A stretch of 64,000 nt of DNA from Blepharisma stoltei. Lineage: Eukaryota > Ciliophora > Heterotrichea > Heterotrichida > Blepharismidae. Positions within the stretch are counted from its first letter, which is position 1. Each line of letters opens with the position of its first letter. Made by a program: the position numbers and the translations under genes. The DNA is taken from the NCBI GenBank assembly GCA_914767885.1, contig CAJZBQ010000052.1:404501-468500 (forward strand). The letters are read 5' to 3'. Under the pieces are notes generated by a model, which saw only the letters and a list, made by a program, of their open reading frames with translations, was not told where the DNA came from and did not search any database. Positions 55,353-64,000 of the stretch are shown piece by piece.

Positions 55353-55931
55353 TTACTCATGACCAAAAGAGGAATAGACCGAAGGTTTCAAAAATGAATG
55401 ATCTCCTCTCCTAGTTTCTGATGGATATCTATAAATAGAAGGCAGTAACTTCTCTTTAAATGTATGAGATCTCTCTGTAGATTGAGCGTATTTAGCTCTC
55501 AATTGTATTGCGTTTTTCATTTTATCCATTTTGGATTTTAAGTTTACTATGCTTTTGGAGCTACCATCAGGTAGTCTTTCTGCACTTTTATTAGGAGTTC
55601 TCTTTCTCAGAGGGCTAATATTATCTTCAAGACGCAAATGAGCTAAAATTCTCGAAGTTGACTCCAAAGGTGGCTTTATAATTGGCCTTGGAGTTTTAGA
55701 ACTTCCATTCACTTCTCTATTTTCTAACTTCGGAAGTTTCAATTGACTAATTCCTTGAATTTGCTGTTTAGGCAGCTGTTTAGAAGGAGAAACTGATAGT
55801 GTTGAGTTAAGTCGTTCTAAAAAATCAGGTGTCTTTGCAACAGCTTCAGATTCACGTGTATCAATTTCACCTGTTCTTCCTAGTGTAGATGCTTTATTCT
55901 TAAACCTCTCCAAAAATTTCTCTGATGCCAT
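55353..55931 (-). CDS. Unknown basic protein (192 aa)
   Basis: Begins MASEKFLERFKNKASTLGRT and is rich in Lys, Ser, Pro and Leu. Two similar FLERL/FLERF segments occur near the N-terminus (EKFLERFKNK and PDFLERLNST). A basic helix lies near residue 130 (LKSKMDKMKNAIQLRAKYAQ). Ends with YSSFGHE. Probably a microtubule or ciliary accessory protein by composition only. Confidence 0.6.
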   Translation of the reverse strand: MASEKFLERFKNKASTLGRTGEIDTRESEAVAKTPDFLERLNSTLSVSPSKQLPKQQIQGISQLKLPKLENREVNGSSKTPRPIIKPPLESTSRILAHLRLEDNISPLRKRTPNKSAERLPDGSSKSIVNLKSKMDKMKNAIQLRAKYAQSTERSHTFKEKLLPSIYRYPSETRRGDHSFLKPSVYSSFGHE

Positions 55932-56158
55932 ATAATAATTCTAAAATTTAAGAATATTTCGATAAATAGCAGTTAGCAATTTCCCTATTACTATATAAGG
56001 ATAAGATATACCAGTCAGCAAATAATATCATAGTTACTATATATAGGATACATTATTATGAATGAATATTCGTTTTTATCAGTATAGGCTCTTATCTATT
56101 ACTCTTATCAACTTGTTTAAAATAATCGTTAATTTTAAAGAGACTTAAATAATTGGTT

Positions 56159-59100
56159 TTAGCGACCAGCTTTAGCATAAGTTGGCAAATTTCCAATTGA
56201 AGAGTGAACTTCATAATTTCCAGGCCCAGGACTGTCTGATCTTTGTTTACCATTTCTTTGGGATGAGCCAAATCCCCATTTAGGGCCTCCTAATTTTCCT
56301 CTAACATCGTATAATCCTGGCCCAACTGCACTTTGGGATTTAGACAAACTGTGTATTTCATTCCTTTTGTCTTTTCCTACACTCCAGCTAATTAATTAAT
56401 TATTCATTAATAATCTTAAAGTATTACAGGTTTGATACCTCCACACACTAACGACCAACGCTAGCTTGCTTGTCAGATGGATATTCACTGCTATTTGAAA
56501 ACAGTGGGACCTCTAGGAAACGGTGTTTGCACTGTGACCCCAAGAGTCTTTATGGGTGAGAAAGATTTCCTGTCAGCTCGCCATCAGAATATGAAGTATC
56601 GGTCAGTCCAATGCCTTCTATCGGTCACCTTTAGAAGAGATGTCACCTGAGCCAAAGGAAACACTCCCTCCAGAATAGGAAAGGAAAAAAACCATGGTCT
56701 AAAAATTATCGAATAACTAATACCTGGCCAAAGAGGTAATCACTAGCTGACTTCCAGGTTTTGCCCACCTCGTACAGCTGCGCAAGGAAAGCTAAGGTTT
56801 AGAATTAAAAGGGGTTAAATCTTGATTTAGGCTATAAATAATTTTGAGGCAAAGGTTGTGCATCGTTTTCGAAGACATATATAGTCATCGCCATCATATG
56901 AACTCCAGCTAGGGTTTGATGCACCTATATTTGGGTTATAAGATCCTGGGCCAGGCGTTGTATGCGCTGCATTTTTTGATGTTTTTGCACTCATTGAATA
57001 TGCAGGGCCATCTCGCCCACTTTTGACATTATATCCGCCAGGGCCAGGTGTATCTGTTACATTTGATAAAGGCTGTCTTTTGCCTGTTCCAAATAAAGGT
57101 GCTGTTTTATTGAAATCTTTCCCAACATTATAAGCTCCAGGTCCAGGGCTTCCTGCATTTCCAGATAGAGGACGTCTGCTCGTTCCAAAGCCATAATTGG
57201 GTGCTCCATAATTTGGCTGATTTTCCGTTTAAAATAAAACAAAATTTAATTTTTTAGATAAAAATATAACTTATATACAAATAGCTTGATAGCCACTTGT
57301 TTAAAAAATAAAAAAAATACTTATAGCTTGTACTTTTTTAATGAGGGAGTACAACTAATACTATTTAATCAAATTGATAAATTTATAAATTAATTCTTTT
57401 TTAAAACTAAATTTAGATTGTATTTTTTTTTATCAAAAAAATTAACATCATTTGAATTGGAGCAGATTGTTTTGTTCAAATTTAAAGCGGGAGTGAGGAT
57501 TATATGCTCCAGGTCCAGGAAACTCTCCAAGATTTTTTTCTTCCAAGTTTGGATGTCTTCCTGACATACTTCAAGCTTTTTGGTCTAAGCTGCTTCTCAT
57601 TTCATATTGCCCTGGGCCTATATCAGTGCTTCCACCTCTTCTATCCCTTTTCTCAGTCCCAAATCCCCATTTTGGTCCTGCAGTCTGTGGCCTGCCTGAG
57701 TAGCTTCCAGGGCCAGGGAATTGATTTCGAACTGTATCAGGCTTATCATCATCTCTTCTTGCACTACCAATTCTATATGATGGAGAAGCTCGATCAGTCA
57801 TTGATCCTCCAGGATTATAATGCCCAGGGCCAGGAGTTTTTGGCCGATCTCCTTTGCTTGATCTTCCTGGCATTGAATATTGAGGTCCCTCATTTGTATT
57901 TCTAAATTCATATGTCCCTGGCCCAGGGGTATTTTCAAATTGTGATAAAAGGCTGTCTTAATCATAAAATGGCGACATTCGTACGGTACCGATCTGCCGA
58001 TGGGCACCACTTATTCTGCATTTTTATGATTATGAGACTTGGTTTTACACGGGAATTCTATCCCGGCTGAGGCTAGTCTGTTTGGCCAGCCCTTAGGGAA
58101 CTTGAAAGGCCTATGGTTTTTCCACTTCCATCCTGCGGCAGCGAAGGAGCCTTTAGTCGTCATACGGCGTCAAGGAAGCAAGATGAAGTCTCTCACTCAT
58201 GAGCCGTCGAAGCCGGAACATCGTTTCCAAGCGTACCCTGGTGAACAAAGCAGGTTGGACCAGCGACCTGTGGGCCCGACACGTGTAAAAATGGTGGAGG
58301 TCCTGAAAACGGTTACCCAGTAGTGGACGTAAAACGTATAGATTCTATAAGATAAGATAAGATAAGATAAGATAAAGGCTGTCTTTTTCCAGTTCCTAAT
58401 TTTGGTCCAGATGAACTAGGTCTAAGAGTATGCTCATAAGCTCCAGGTCCAGGCTGCTTTTCTCCATTTTTTGTAAAATCACTTCTACCTGAACGACCAA
58501 TTGTGTAAGAAGGCATTTTTCCTTGGCCTTCAGGACTATAAGCTCCAGGTCCAGGCACTTTTAATTTATCAGTTCCAGCTCCATCTGGATATTTCCCACT
58601 TATACTCCATCCTTTGCTATTTAAAGTTCCTCCCATTTCATAAGCACCGGGACCAGGGTCATCTGCTTTTGAATTTTTATTTCTGCCTTCACTGCCAAAT
58701 CCCCATTTAGGTGCTGCACTTTGAGGTCTATTTTCATAGCTTCCAGGACCTGGGTATTCAGCTGCGTGCTTAGTCATATAATTATCTCTTTGAGCAGTTC
58801 CAATTCTAGCACTTATTGGTCTTTCTTTTGTAGTAAAATCATTTAAATCTTGTTCATAATATCCAGGACCTGGACTGTCTCCAAAGCCTTTAGAAGAGTA
58901 TTTTCGCTGAATACTATACTGAGGACCTTCTTGGACCTTTGAAGGAATTTGATAGGTTCCAGGTCCAGGATTCGCCATGGTGTCGCTTAGTGGATCTCTT
59001 TTGCTTGTTCCCAGTTTTGGGGCTGGTGAATGCTCTTTTTTCTCAGGATTATAAGATCCTGGGCCAGGAGCCTCAGCTGATTTGCCAGTAAAATCATATC

Positions 59101-59245
59101 TGCTGCTTGTGCCAATTCTATATTGTGGAGGTTGTTCATAAGTCGCCGCTTTAGGAGAATACGCTCCTGGGCCTGGGGCACGGGAATCTAGCTTATTTGC
59201 ATATTTTTGTGCAAAACTTCACGCAGGTCTTGATGTCAAATGCAT
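56159..59245 (-). CDS. PGPGxY-repeat (SHIPPO/ODF3-STPGR-like) ciliary protein, three IESs
   Basis: 614 aa after excision of 57946-58372, 57209-57502 and 56389-56909. About eighteen copies of a PGPG-A/S/T/N-Y motif are spaced 25-40 residues apart, with alternating WGFGS / IGTSSR blocks (e.g. PKWGFGSEGR, YRIGTSSRYDF). STPGR/SHIPPO proteins are microtubule-associated proteins of axonemes and sperm tails. Start ATG 59245, with TGA Trp at residue 9. All three junctions fall in repeats and keep the period: KRQPLSQFENTPGPG, PGPGAYGAPNYGFG, NPSWSVGKDKRNE. Confidence 0.88.
56389..56909 (-). mobile_element. Retroelement-like IES in SHIPPO-like gene
   Basis: 521 bp. A 10 bp direct repeat TAGCTGGAGT is at both edges, its TA being the junction. 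On the minus strand it starts ATATGATGGCGATGAC and ends with an ATTAATTA tail. Confidence 0.88.
57209..57502 (-). mobile_element. MITE-type IES in SHIPPO-like gene
   Basis: 294 bp with inverted ends TAatttggctgattttccg and TATAATCCTCACTCCCG, and the TTTAAA...GAACAAAA sub-terminal block of the second family. Confidence 0.8.
57946..58372 (+). mobile_element. SINE-like IES with (GATAA)n tail in SHIPPO-like gene
   Basis: 427 bp. It starts ATCATAAAATGGCGACATTC, has a GC-rich body, and ends in five to six GATAA units. It is flanked by the direct repeat AAAGGCTGTCTT. TA excision from GATA to GATA restores the PGPG repeat frame exactly. Confidence 0.93.
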
Positions 59246-59373
59246 ATTTAAAGTTTATAATTGTCAAATGAACTTAAAAAGCAAGCAGTTATGTAAAGGG
59301 AGAGCAAAAATAATCGGTTTTTGAAATTTAACATTATAGATATTGATATAGATGTTTTTATGATCAAATTTAT

Positions 59374-61425
59374 TTAGAGACTAAATAATCTACTTATTAG
59401 TTCTTCGGTGTCATCATCTATATGAACTAATTCATCCTTTTCAGCATTATCTGAGTAGATATCTCCGTTGATTCTAATGATCGCCATATCAGAGCTATAA
59501 GCTTGGTTTAAAATGAGCCAAATTTCTTGATTGACATCGACATAATCTTCTCCAGACCTCAGCCCATCTTTCATGCTGCCATTTTCATAGAAAAAGTATT
59601 GATTATTCCTTATTTGTCCAGGAGGATTTGGAGCTTCAATTGAAGATTTCCTAGTTAAAAACGATTCCCAGCTTTTTATCCAAGGCTTTGGTATGAAGAA
59701 TCTTGGAAATCCATTTGATCCATTCTTGACTCTATTATATAGGGCACTTTCAAAATTAATTCTTTCGTCAAGCCTCCTTTTGGCTTCCAAACATTGCCCA
59801 CATGGATTTTTTGAGACAATTGGCTCACCTTTAAAGCCGACATCACCTTTTAGTTCTTCCCATTGCCAATTAGTGATTCCTATTAACTCGTTTTCTTGTA
59901 TATCTGCACTTAAAAATGAATGACTACAATAATATTTATTGAAATTTATTGGGCCTGGGTTTGAAAGAGAGTAATACCTATTAACCCATTCTTTTGGAAT
60001 ATAAATATCAGCAGACTCGCTTTCAATAATTTTAGGACGCTTCACAGGAAACTTTGTATATATAGCAATATAAGTTTGTGCTTCTCTTACTTTTTCCTCA
60101 CTGCATTCTTTTACATATTTATCGTCACACTCATATCATTTTCCTCCATTATCAAAATCTCTGAAATAGGCAAGATAATGCCCTTTTAGCATTGCAGCAC
60201 TATCATGCTCAATTAAGCAGGATAAATTATAAACTGGACTACCGCCTTCAGAAAATTCGTCAAGTTTTAGTGTAAATGGAGTGATCACATCTTTTGAAAT
60301 CTTTGATCCAGAAGAACTGGCCCTATTCAAATTAATTATCAAAATATCTGGAAACTCTTTAATTCTGCATTGCTGAGCACATGGATGTTTTATACGGCAC
60401 CCTTCACAAAATGGATCTACCAAATCTTGTGGGCTGAAAAATAATAGCAAACAATCATATAGATTAACTATTTGATCACTAAATATAATTTACCTGCTCA
60501 GTTTTTTCCAAAATGAACCTTTTTTTGATAAATAGTAAGCTCTATCTTGATCTTCTAATCAAGCCTCTGATCTTTGTGCAAGTCTTGCAATTTCTTTTTT
60601 ATCTTGAGGTATTGCTAGTGAAATGTTGCCGAAATTATCCTCTTTTTTACGCTCAAATCCACAATTGTGGCATCTGAATTCTGTTACCATTATGCCTTCA
60701 GTAGCTTCAGAGATTATTGATCTCTTCCCAGTTTTCTCTTGGAGATAGGTACGCAAGTTATCAAAAAAGAGCAGTAGGAATTCTTGAGCATCCCTTTGTT
60801 TTCTCTCAGCATAGTCAGGATTGAGGGATGGAATTAATTTAATGAATTTATCAGGAGAAATCACTATATGACCACTTCACATAGCTTTAAGAATTTCTCT
60901 AAATTGATAAATTAAAGTATTGGATTGTGAATCATCAAGTATTTGGTTCAAAACTTGGTCTTTTCTGAGATAAGTTTGGATTGGCAGCATTCTAGAAATG
61001 CATTGGAGAACTGTGCTCACATAGCAAGTGTTTCCCAAGTTTTTCATTCCAGTGATCCTTTTATTCTTTTTGTTAGGATTACTTTTATCGTAGCCAAGTG
61101 ACTCCGCAATTACTTTAAACATTCTGCTCAAGGTTATTTCTCTGGATTCACTTTTGCATTCAAAACAATAAGAAGTAAGGGTACTTATATTGAAAAAGAG
61201 GGTATGTCCAGGCTCTCTTGCATGCCTTTCTCGGTCTCTTGAGCAAACTTCTATATGACAGGTCAAACTTGGTGAAGTGTACAAGCATCTCCAGACATCA
61301 GGAGCTCCAGCCCCACAATTATTATATTTGCACTCCAACCTGTCTAGCACATCTGCTGCATCTGATTTGCCTTGGTTGAGATATTGAACTTTTTCATCTA
61401 CTTCTCTAAGATGAGGGCAGCTCAT
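59374..61425 (-). CDS. Ubiquitin-specific protease with ZnF-UBP and DUSP domains
   Basis: 678 aa with one 15-nt intron (60479-60493). The ZnF-UBP at residues 1-95 (CPHL..., CRDRERHAREPGHTLFF region) binds free ubiquitin C-termini. The UCH core has the Cys box GMKNLGNTCYVSTVLQCIS and His box GHYLAYFRDFDNGGKWYECD. A zinc-ribbon pair CHNCGF and CEGCRIKHPC lies between them. The C-terminal DUSP domain (YIPKEWVNRYYSLSNPGPI) and ubiquitin-like end resemble USP20/USP33. Two TGA are Trp. It removes ubiquitin from proteins. Confidence 0.9.
60479..60493 (-). other. 15-nt intron
   Basis: Coding strand GTAAATTATATTTAG, with an in-frame TAA. Removal joins KKLSSDQIVNLYDC. Confidence 0.88.
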
Positions 61426-61538
61426 TTTATTATTTATATAAATCTATAATTTAATATAAAAAATCTTCAAAAATTAATTTTGGAATTTATAAAGAAAAAT
61501 ATTAATAATAAGCGTTTCCTTGATTAATTTTACCTGTA

Positions 61539-62216
61539 TTAGCAATTTTTGAAATTAAAGCCTCCACACGCAATGACCAAAATAAAAAACAAAACAATCT
61601 GCTTAAATCTTACCATAAAACTTGCAAAGATTAATAAAGTGAATTTTGTATTTTTCCACCAAAAATGTCTTTTTACTCTAACAGCCTCTCTTCTAAATTC
61701 AAATGATGATTCGCTCATATATTGTGTTTTATTAACAAGCATTTCAATTTTTTCTTCTCTCGCTATAACTTTATCAATATTTTCTATCATAATATCTTTC
61801 GTTTTTTCAATATTGTCTCTTGCCGCTCTCAACTTGTCTGCATTTTTATCAGTGTTGAAAAAAATCATTCTCTTTTTAATAATATCAGAAAAATCTTTAT
61901 TCAAGCTGAAAGCTATTGCATTTTTAGCTCTTTCTCCGTACTTTTCCATAAAAATATCTTTAATGTCATATAAGAACGCATATGCAGTCCTATAAGTAAA
62001 AGCAGACTCTGCAAGGCATAAAAATGTAAAGCCATCGATATTTAAGCAATGAAAGATATATTTATCTTCATAAGAATAAGAAATTGTTGGGGTTGTTATT
62101 TTTTTACTCAAAATTTTGAGGGCTAATTGTTGGAAGTTTCCACTTGCTGATGAGTATTCAACTAAAGGTGTTGGAGAGTTAATAGAACTGATTAGGGCAT
62201 AAAGTATGGCAGCCAT
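61539..62216 (-). CDS. Longin-type R-SNARE (VAMP7-like)
   Basis: 220 aa after a 15-nt intron. Longin domain at residues 1-115 (MAAILYALISSINSPTPLVE). SNARE motif from about 125 (LRAARDNIEKTKDIMIENID) with the central R-type layer residue in REEKIEMLV. A WWKN segment, then a C-terminal anchor IVLFFILVIACGGFNFKNC that matches the CGGF-type end of VAMP7. Acts in fusion of endosomal or lysosomal vesicles. Confidence 0.9.
   Translation of the reverse strand: MAAILYALISSINSPTPLVEYSSASGNFQQLALKILSKKITTPTISYSYEDKYIFHCLNIDGFTFLCLAESAFTYRTAYAFLYDIKDIFMEKYGERAKNAIAFSLNKDFSDIIKKRMIFFNTDKNADKLRAARDNIEKTKDIMIENIDKVIAREEKIEMLVNKTQYMSESSFEFRREAVRVKRHFWWKNTKFTLLIFASFMVRFKQIVLFFILVIACGGFNFKNC
61599..61613 (-). 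other. Stop-free in-frame 15-nt intron
   Basis: Coding strand GTAAGATTTAAGCAG. Read through, it would add VRFKQ inside the membrane anchor; spliced, the anchor is uninterrupted (ASFMIVLFFILV). A gene finder would miss it. Confidence 0.75.
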
Positions 62217-62424
62217 ATTTATAATATTTTAGGCCCTTAATTCATAATTTAATTGTAAAAATTTAAAGTAGATTAGAAAAGTTCAGAAATAGGATTATAT
62301 TAATTATTATGCTTAAATAATATCTTATTAGCTTCTTCTAATGAAAATAAACGATCTTAAGTTATTGCGCTGATATAAAGACTAGATATATAAATTCAAA
62401 GAATTCGTCTATTGCTAATTAAAA

Positions 62425-63387
62425 TTACATGTTTGTAGGTACCGAATTCAATGTAACACCTTTCTTTTCATCTCCTAAAGCAGAAATCATAGTTCCTGTC
62501 CCTACCTGTTTCCCACACTTTCAATTTCCCACAAACTTATTCCCATTTGGCCATTCCAAGACCCCTTCACCATGCCTTTTATCTTTTTTATAGTGCCCCT
62601 TAAAAATTTTCCCATCTTTTCATCTGAATTCTCCATACCCCTCCATTTTGTTATCTTTTCACATTCCATTATAGCTTCTCCCATCAGATCAATGATATTC
62701 GCCTTTCCCATGAATATTATTATTCATGAACTGGCCTTCATATGTACTCCCATCTCCCCAAATGAATTTTCCAAGTCCATGCTTTTTTCCATATTCATAT
62801 TGACCTTCATAAGAAGATCCATCAGGCCATTTCTCAGATCCTCGCCCATGCTGTTTATCTTCTAGTCAATCTCCATCATATCGTGAGCCATCTGCATGAA
62901 TATATAATCCTTTGCCACTTGCTTTATCATTAAGCCAATCTCCTTCATAAACATCTCCATCATTATGAATCAGTCTGCCACGTCCGTTTGCTTTATCGTC
63001 TTTTCAAAATCCTTCATACTTTGAGCCATTTTTCCAAATATTGACTCCACGTCCTTCTCTAAGATTTGTTTTTATATTCCATTCCCCTATATAAATTTGT
63101 TGATTCGGGAATTTATATACAGGCTTTTTTACTGTGTTCGGAATAACAATATTTCCATAATCAAAAGCTCCTAAAAGATTTTCAATTCTGACAGAATTTT
63201 TAACGAAAAATTCAGGATGAGTAGATAAAATATTTTTTCTTGTAGAATACCCACGCCATAATGCTTGGATTTTTATAACTCCAGGAAGCGCTTTTCGGGT
63301 ACTATGATGCTTATATACAGACTCAATTTCTCCATGGCTTTCACTTCGAGAAAAATCGCTCATGCAAGCTGAACAAACTCCTCCCAT
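62425..63387 (-). CDS. MORN-repeat protein with IQ motif
   Basis: 320 aa. It requires six TGA codons as Trp, most at the conserved W of MORN units ([29 protein letters not shown]). An N-terminal IQ motif ([17 protein letters not shown]) should bind calmodulin or a myosin light chain. Seven to nine MORN units follow, nearly to the C-terminus. The Cys pair MGGVCSAC with Gly2 could be lipid-modified. MORN proteins tether membranes and cytoskeleton. Confidence 0.88.
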
Positions 63388-63496
63388 ATTTAATCTTCAT
63401 AAGAAATAAAGTAGTTAAATGCTGAAAAAATAGATAAAAAATTCATAAATATCCTTACTGAGTTGCTTTTATAAAATAAAATTTTATAATACTACA

Positions 63497-64000
63497 TTAA
63501 AATTCAGGCATGCATGCGTATTCATCTGTGATAAGTAGTTTTTCGCCTGAAAAAATTTGCCTTCTTTTTAGTCGTAAAAAATTTGGAGGAGGCCCTGTTC
63601 GTAGCTTATGCTTTTCTCGCTTTTTCTTGTCAGCTGTTTTTACCATTCGCTTTGGGGGAGGAGAAGTGGTTGGAGAAGGTGCTGTGCTTGGATGAGGACG
63701 AGGGATGCTAGTGGTTACTCTTGGCACAAATTGTTCTTTTTGGTAAAAGCTATAAGACGATTTATGAGCCCCAAGCATCAGATTATTTTTCAGGCAGCTA
63801 TATGTGTTTCTATATGGAGACACATCTCTTTTGGCTAGTCTCTGTGATTCTGATCTTTTATGGATTCCAAGAGTTGGCAATTCTGGGTTAAGGATGGCTT
63901 CTTCTACTTCTTTTAATTCTTCAATCCGATTTTGAGTTCTTATCAAATCCTGTGATCTCTTATTCTTTAAAAAAGCTCATGTGTCTGGATAAGGAATTCT
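63497..64000 (-). CDS. Unknown basic protein, 5' end outside window
   Basis: At least 167 residues. One in-frame TGA (as Trp) near the window edge. Charged helix KNKRSQDLIRTQNRIEELKE at the visible N-side, then Pro/Ser/Lys-rich low complexity (RPHPSTAPSPTTSPPPKRM; KKKREKHKLRTGPPPNF). No domain recognised. Confidence 0.65.

Noticed and set aside
58039-58323. 94-codon plus ORF
   Set aside because: Inside the (GATAA)-tailed element; no reverse transcriptase or other element-encoded motif was found.
1-64000. Standard genetic code with many pseudogenes
   Set aside because: TGA positions coincide with conserved Trp in intact families; reading them as stops would break nearly every conserved gene.
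1-64000. Macronuclear DNA with recent transposon damage
   Set aside because: Damage would not leave TA-exact, frame-perfect repair points in so many genes, nor in H2B and SCYL2.
1-64000. CRISPR arrays, bacterial operons, rRNA or clear tRNA genes
   Set aside because: No regularly spaced direct repeats, no operon-like gene packing and no convincing RNA gene were seen.

Overview
The window looks like germline (micronuclear) DNA of a heterotrich ciliate, most likely Blepharisma or a close relative. Three things support this. (1) In-frame TGA sits where conserved families need Trp (CK2 DMWSLG, the RBR protein, the MORN repeats, TPLATE-like), while genes end in TAA or TAG. (2) Five genes carry GT...AG introns of exactly 15 nt. 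(3) Many conserved genes are broken by inserts bounded by TA dinucleotides. Cutting from one TA to the other and keeping a single TA rejoins the reading frame and usually the protein family match. These inserts behave as internal eliminated sequences (IESs). After removing the proposed IESs and introns, the coding length of every interrupted gene is a multiple of three. The genus is an inference from the genetic code, intron length and MITE load; no database was searched.

Three broad insert classes are visible. The first is AT-rich MITEs of about 200-400 bp with TIRs resembling TActccccCTCCGTGAGCGAAC; one end folds back on itself, copies lie in both orientations, and some are nested. A related family has a TTTAAATTGAAAC TIR. 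The second is GC-richer elements of about 400-800 bp that look like non-LTR/SINE-type retroelements. They start with AAAATGGCG-like bases, end in short microsatellite tails such as (GATAA)n, and are flanked by 10-16 bp direct repeats; a TA inside that repeat serves as the IES boundary. The third is short palindromic or TIR inserts of 100-220 bp.

Layout. 1-5 kb: a partial gene and a TPLATE-like (TSET) gene with five inserts. 5-16 kb: a small unknown ORF, MMTAG2-like, an RBR E3 ligase, a coiled-coil gene with a MITE inside a MITE, PLAC8, an unknown, PH-START, a 4-TM protein. 16-22 kb: histone H2B whose C-terminus is restored only by excision, a degenerate allantoinase-like protein, TrmO-like. 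22-27 kb: two tandem secreted Cys-rich paralogs, both 658 aa after excision. 27-31 kb: a basic protein, a DYRK kinase, an unknown. 31-36 kb: a mostly non-coding, repeat-rich stretch with one C2H2 gene. 36-49 kb: CK2 alpha, a 4-TM protein, an unknown, a cyclic-nucleotide-binding protein, a nucleotidyltransferase, an ankyrin protein, a tail-anchored protein, an N-anchored protein. 50-64 kb: SCYL2, a mitochondrial carrier, an unknown, a PGPGxY-repeat (SHIPPO-like) ciliary protein, a ZnF-UBP/DUSP ubiquitin protease, a longin R-SNARE, a MORN-repeat protein, and a gene cut by the window end.

The genes do not form operons. They are ordinary eukaryotic genes in both orientations with short spacers, and some convergent neighbours overlap at their 3' ends. 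Endomembrane trafficking is well represented (TPLATE-like, SCYL2, R-SNARE, possible RAMP4-like), but nothing in the layout shows a functional cluster.
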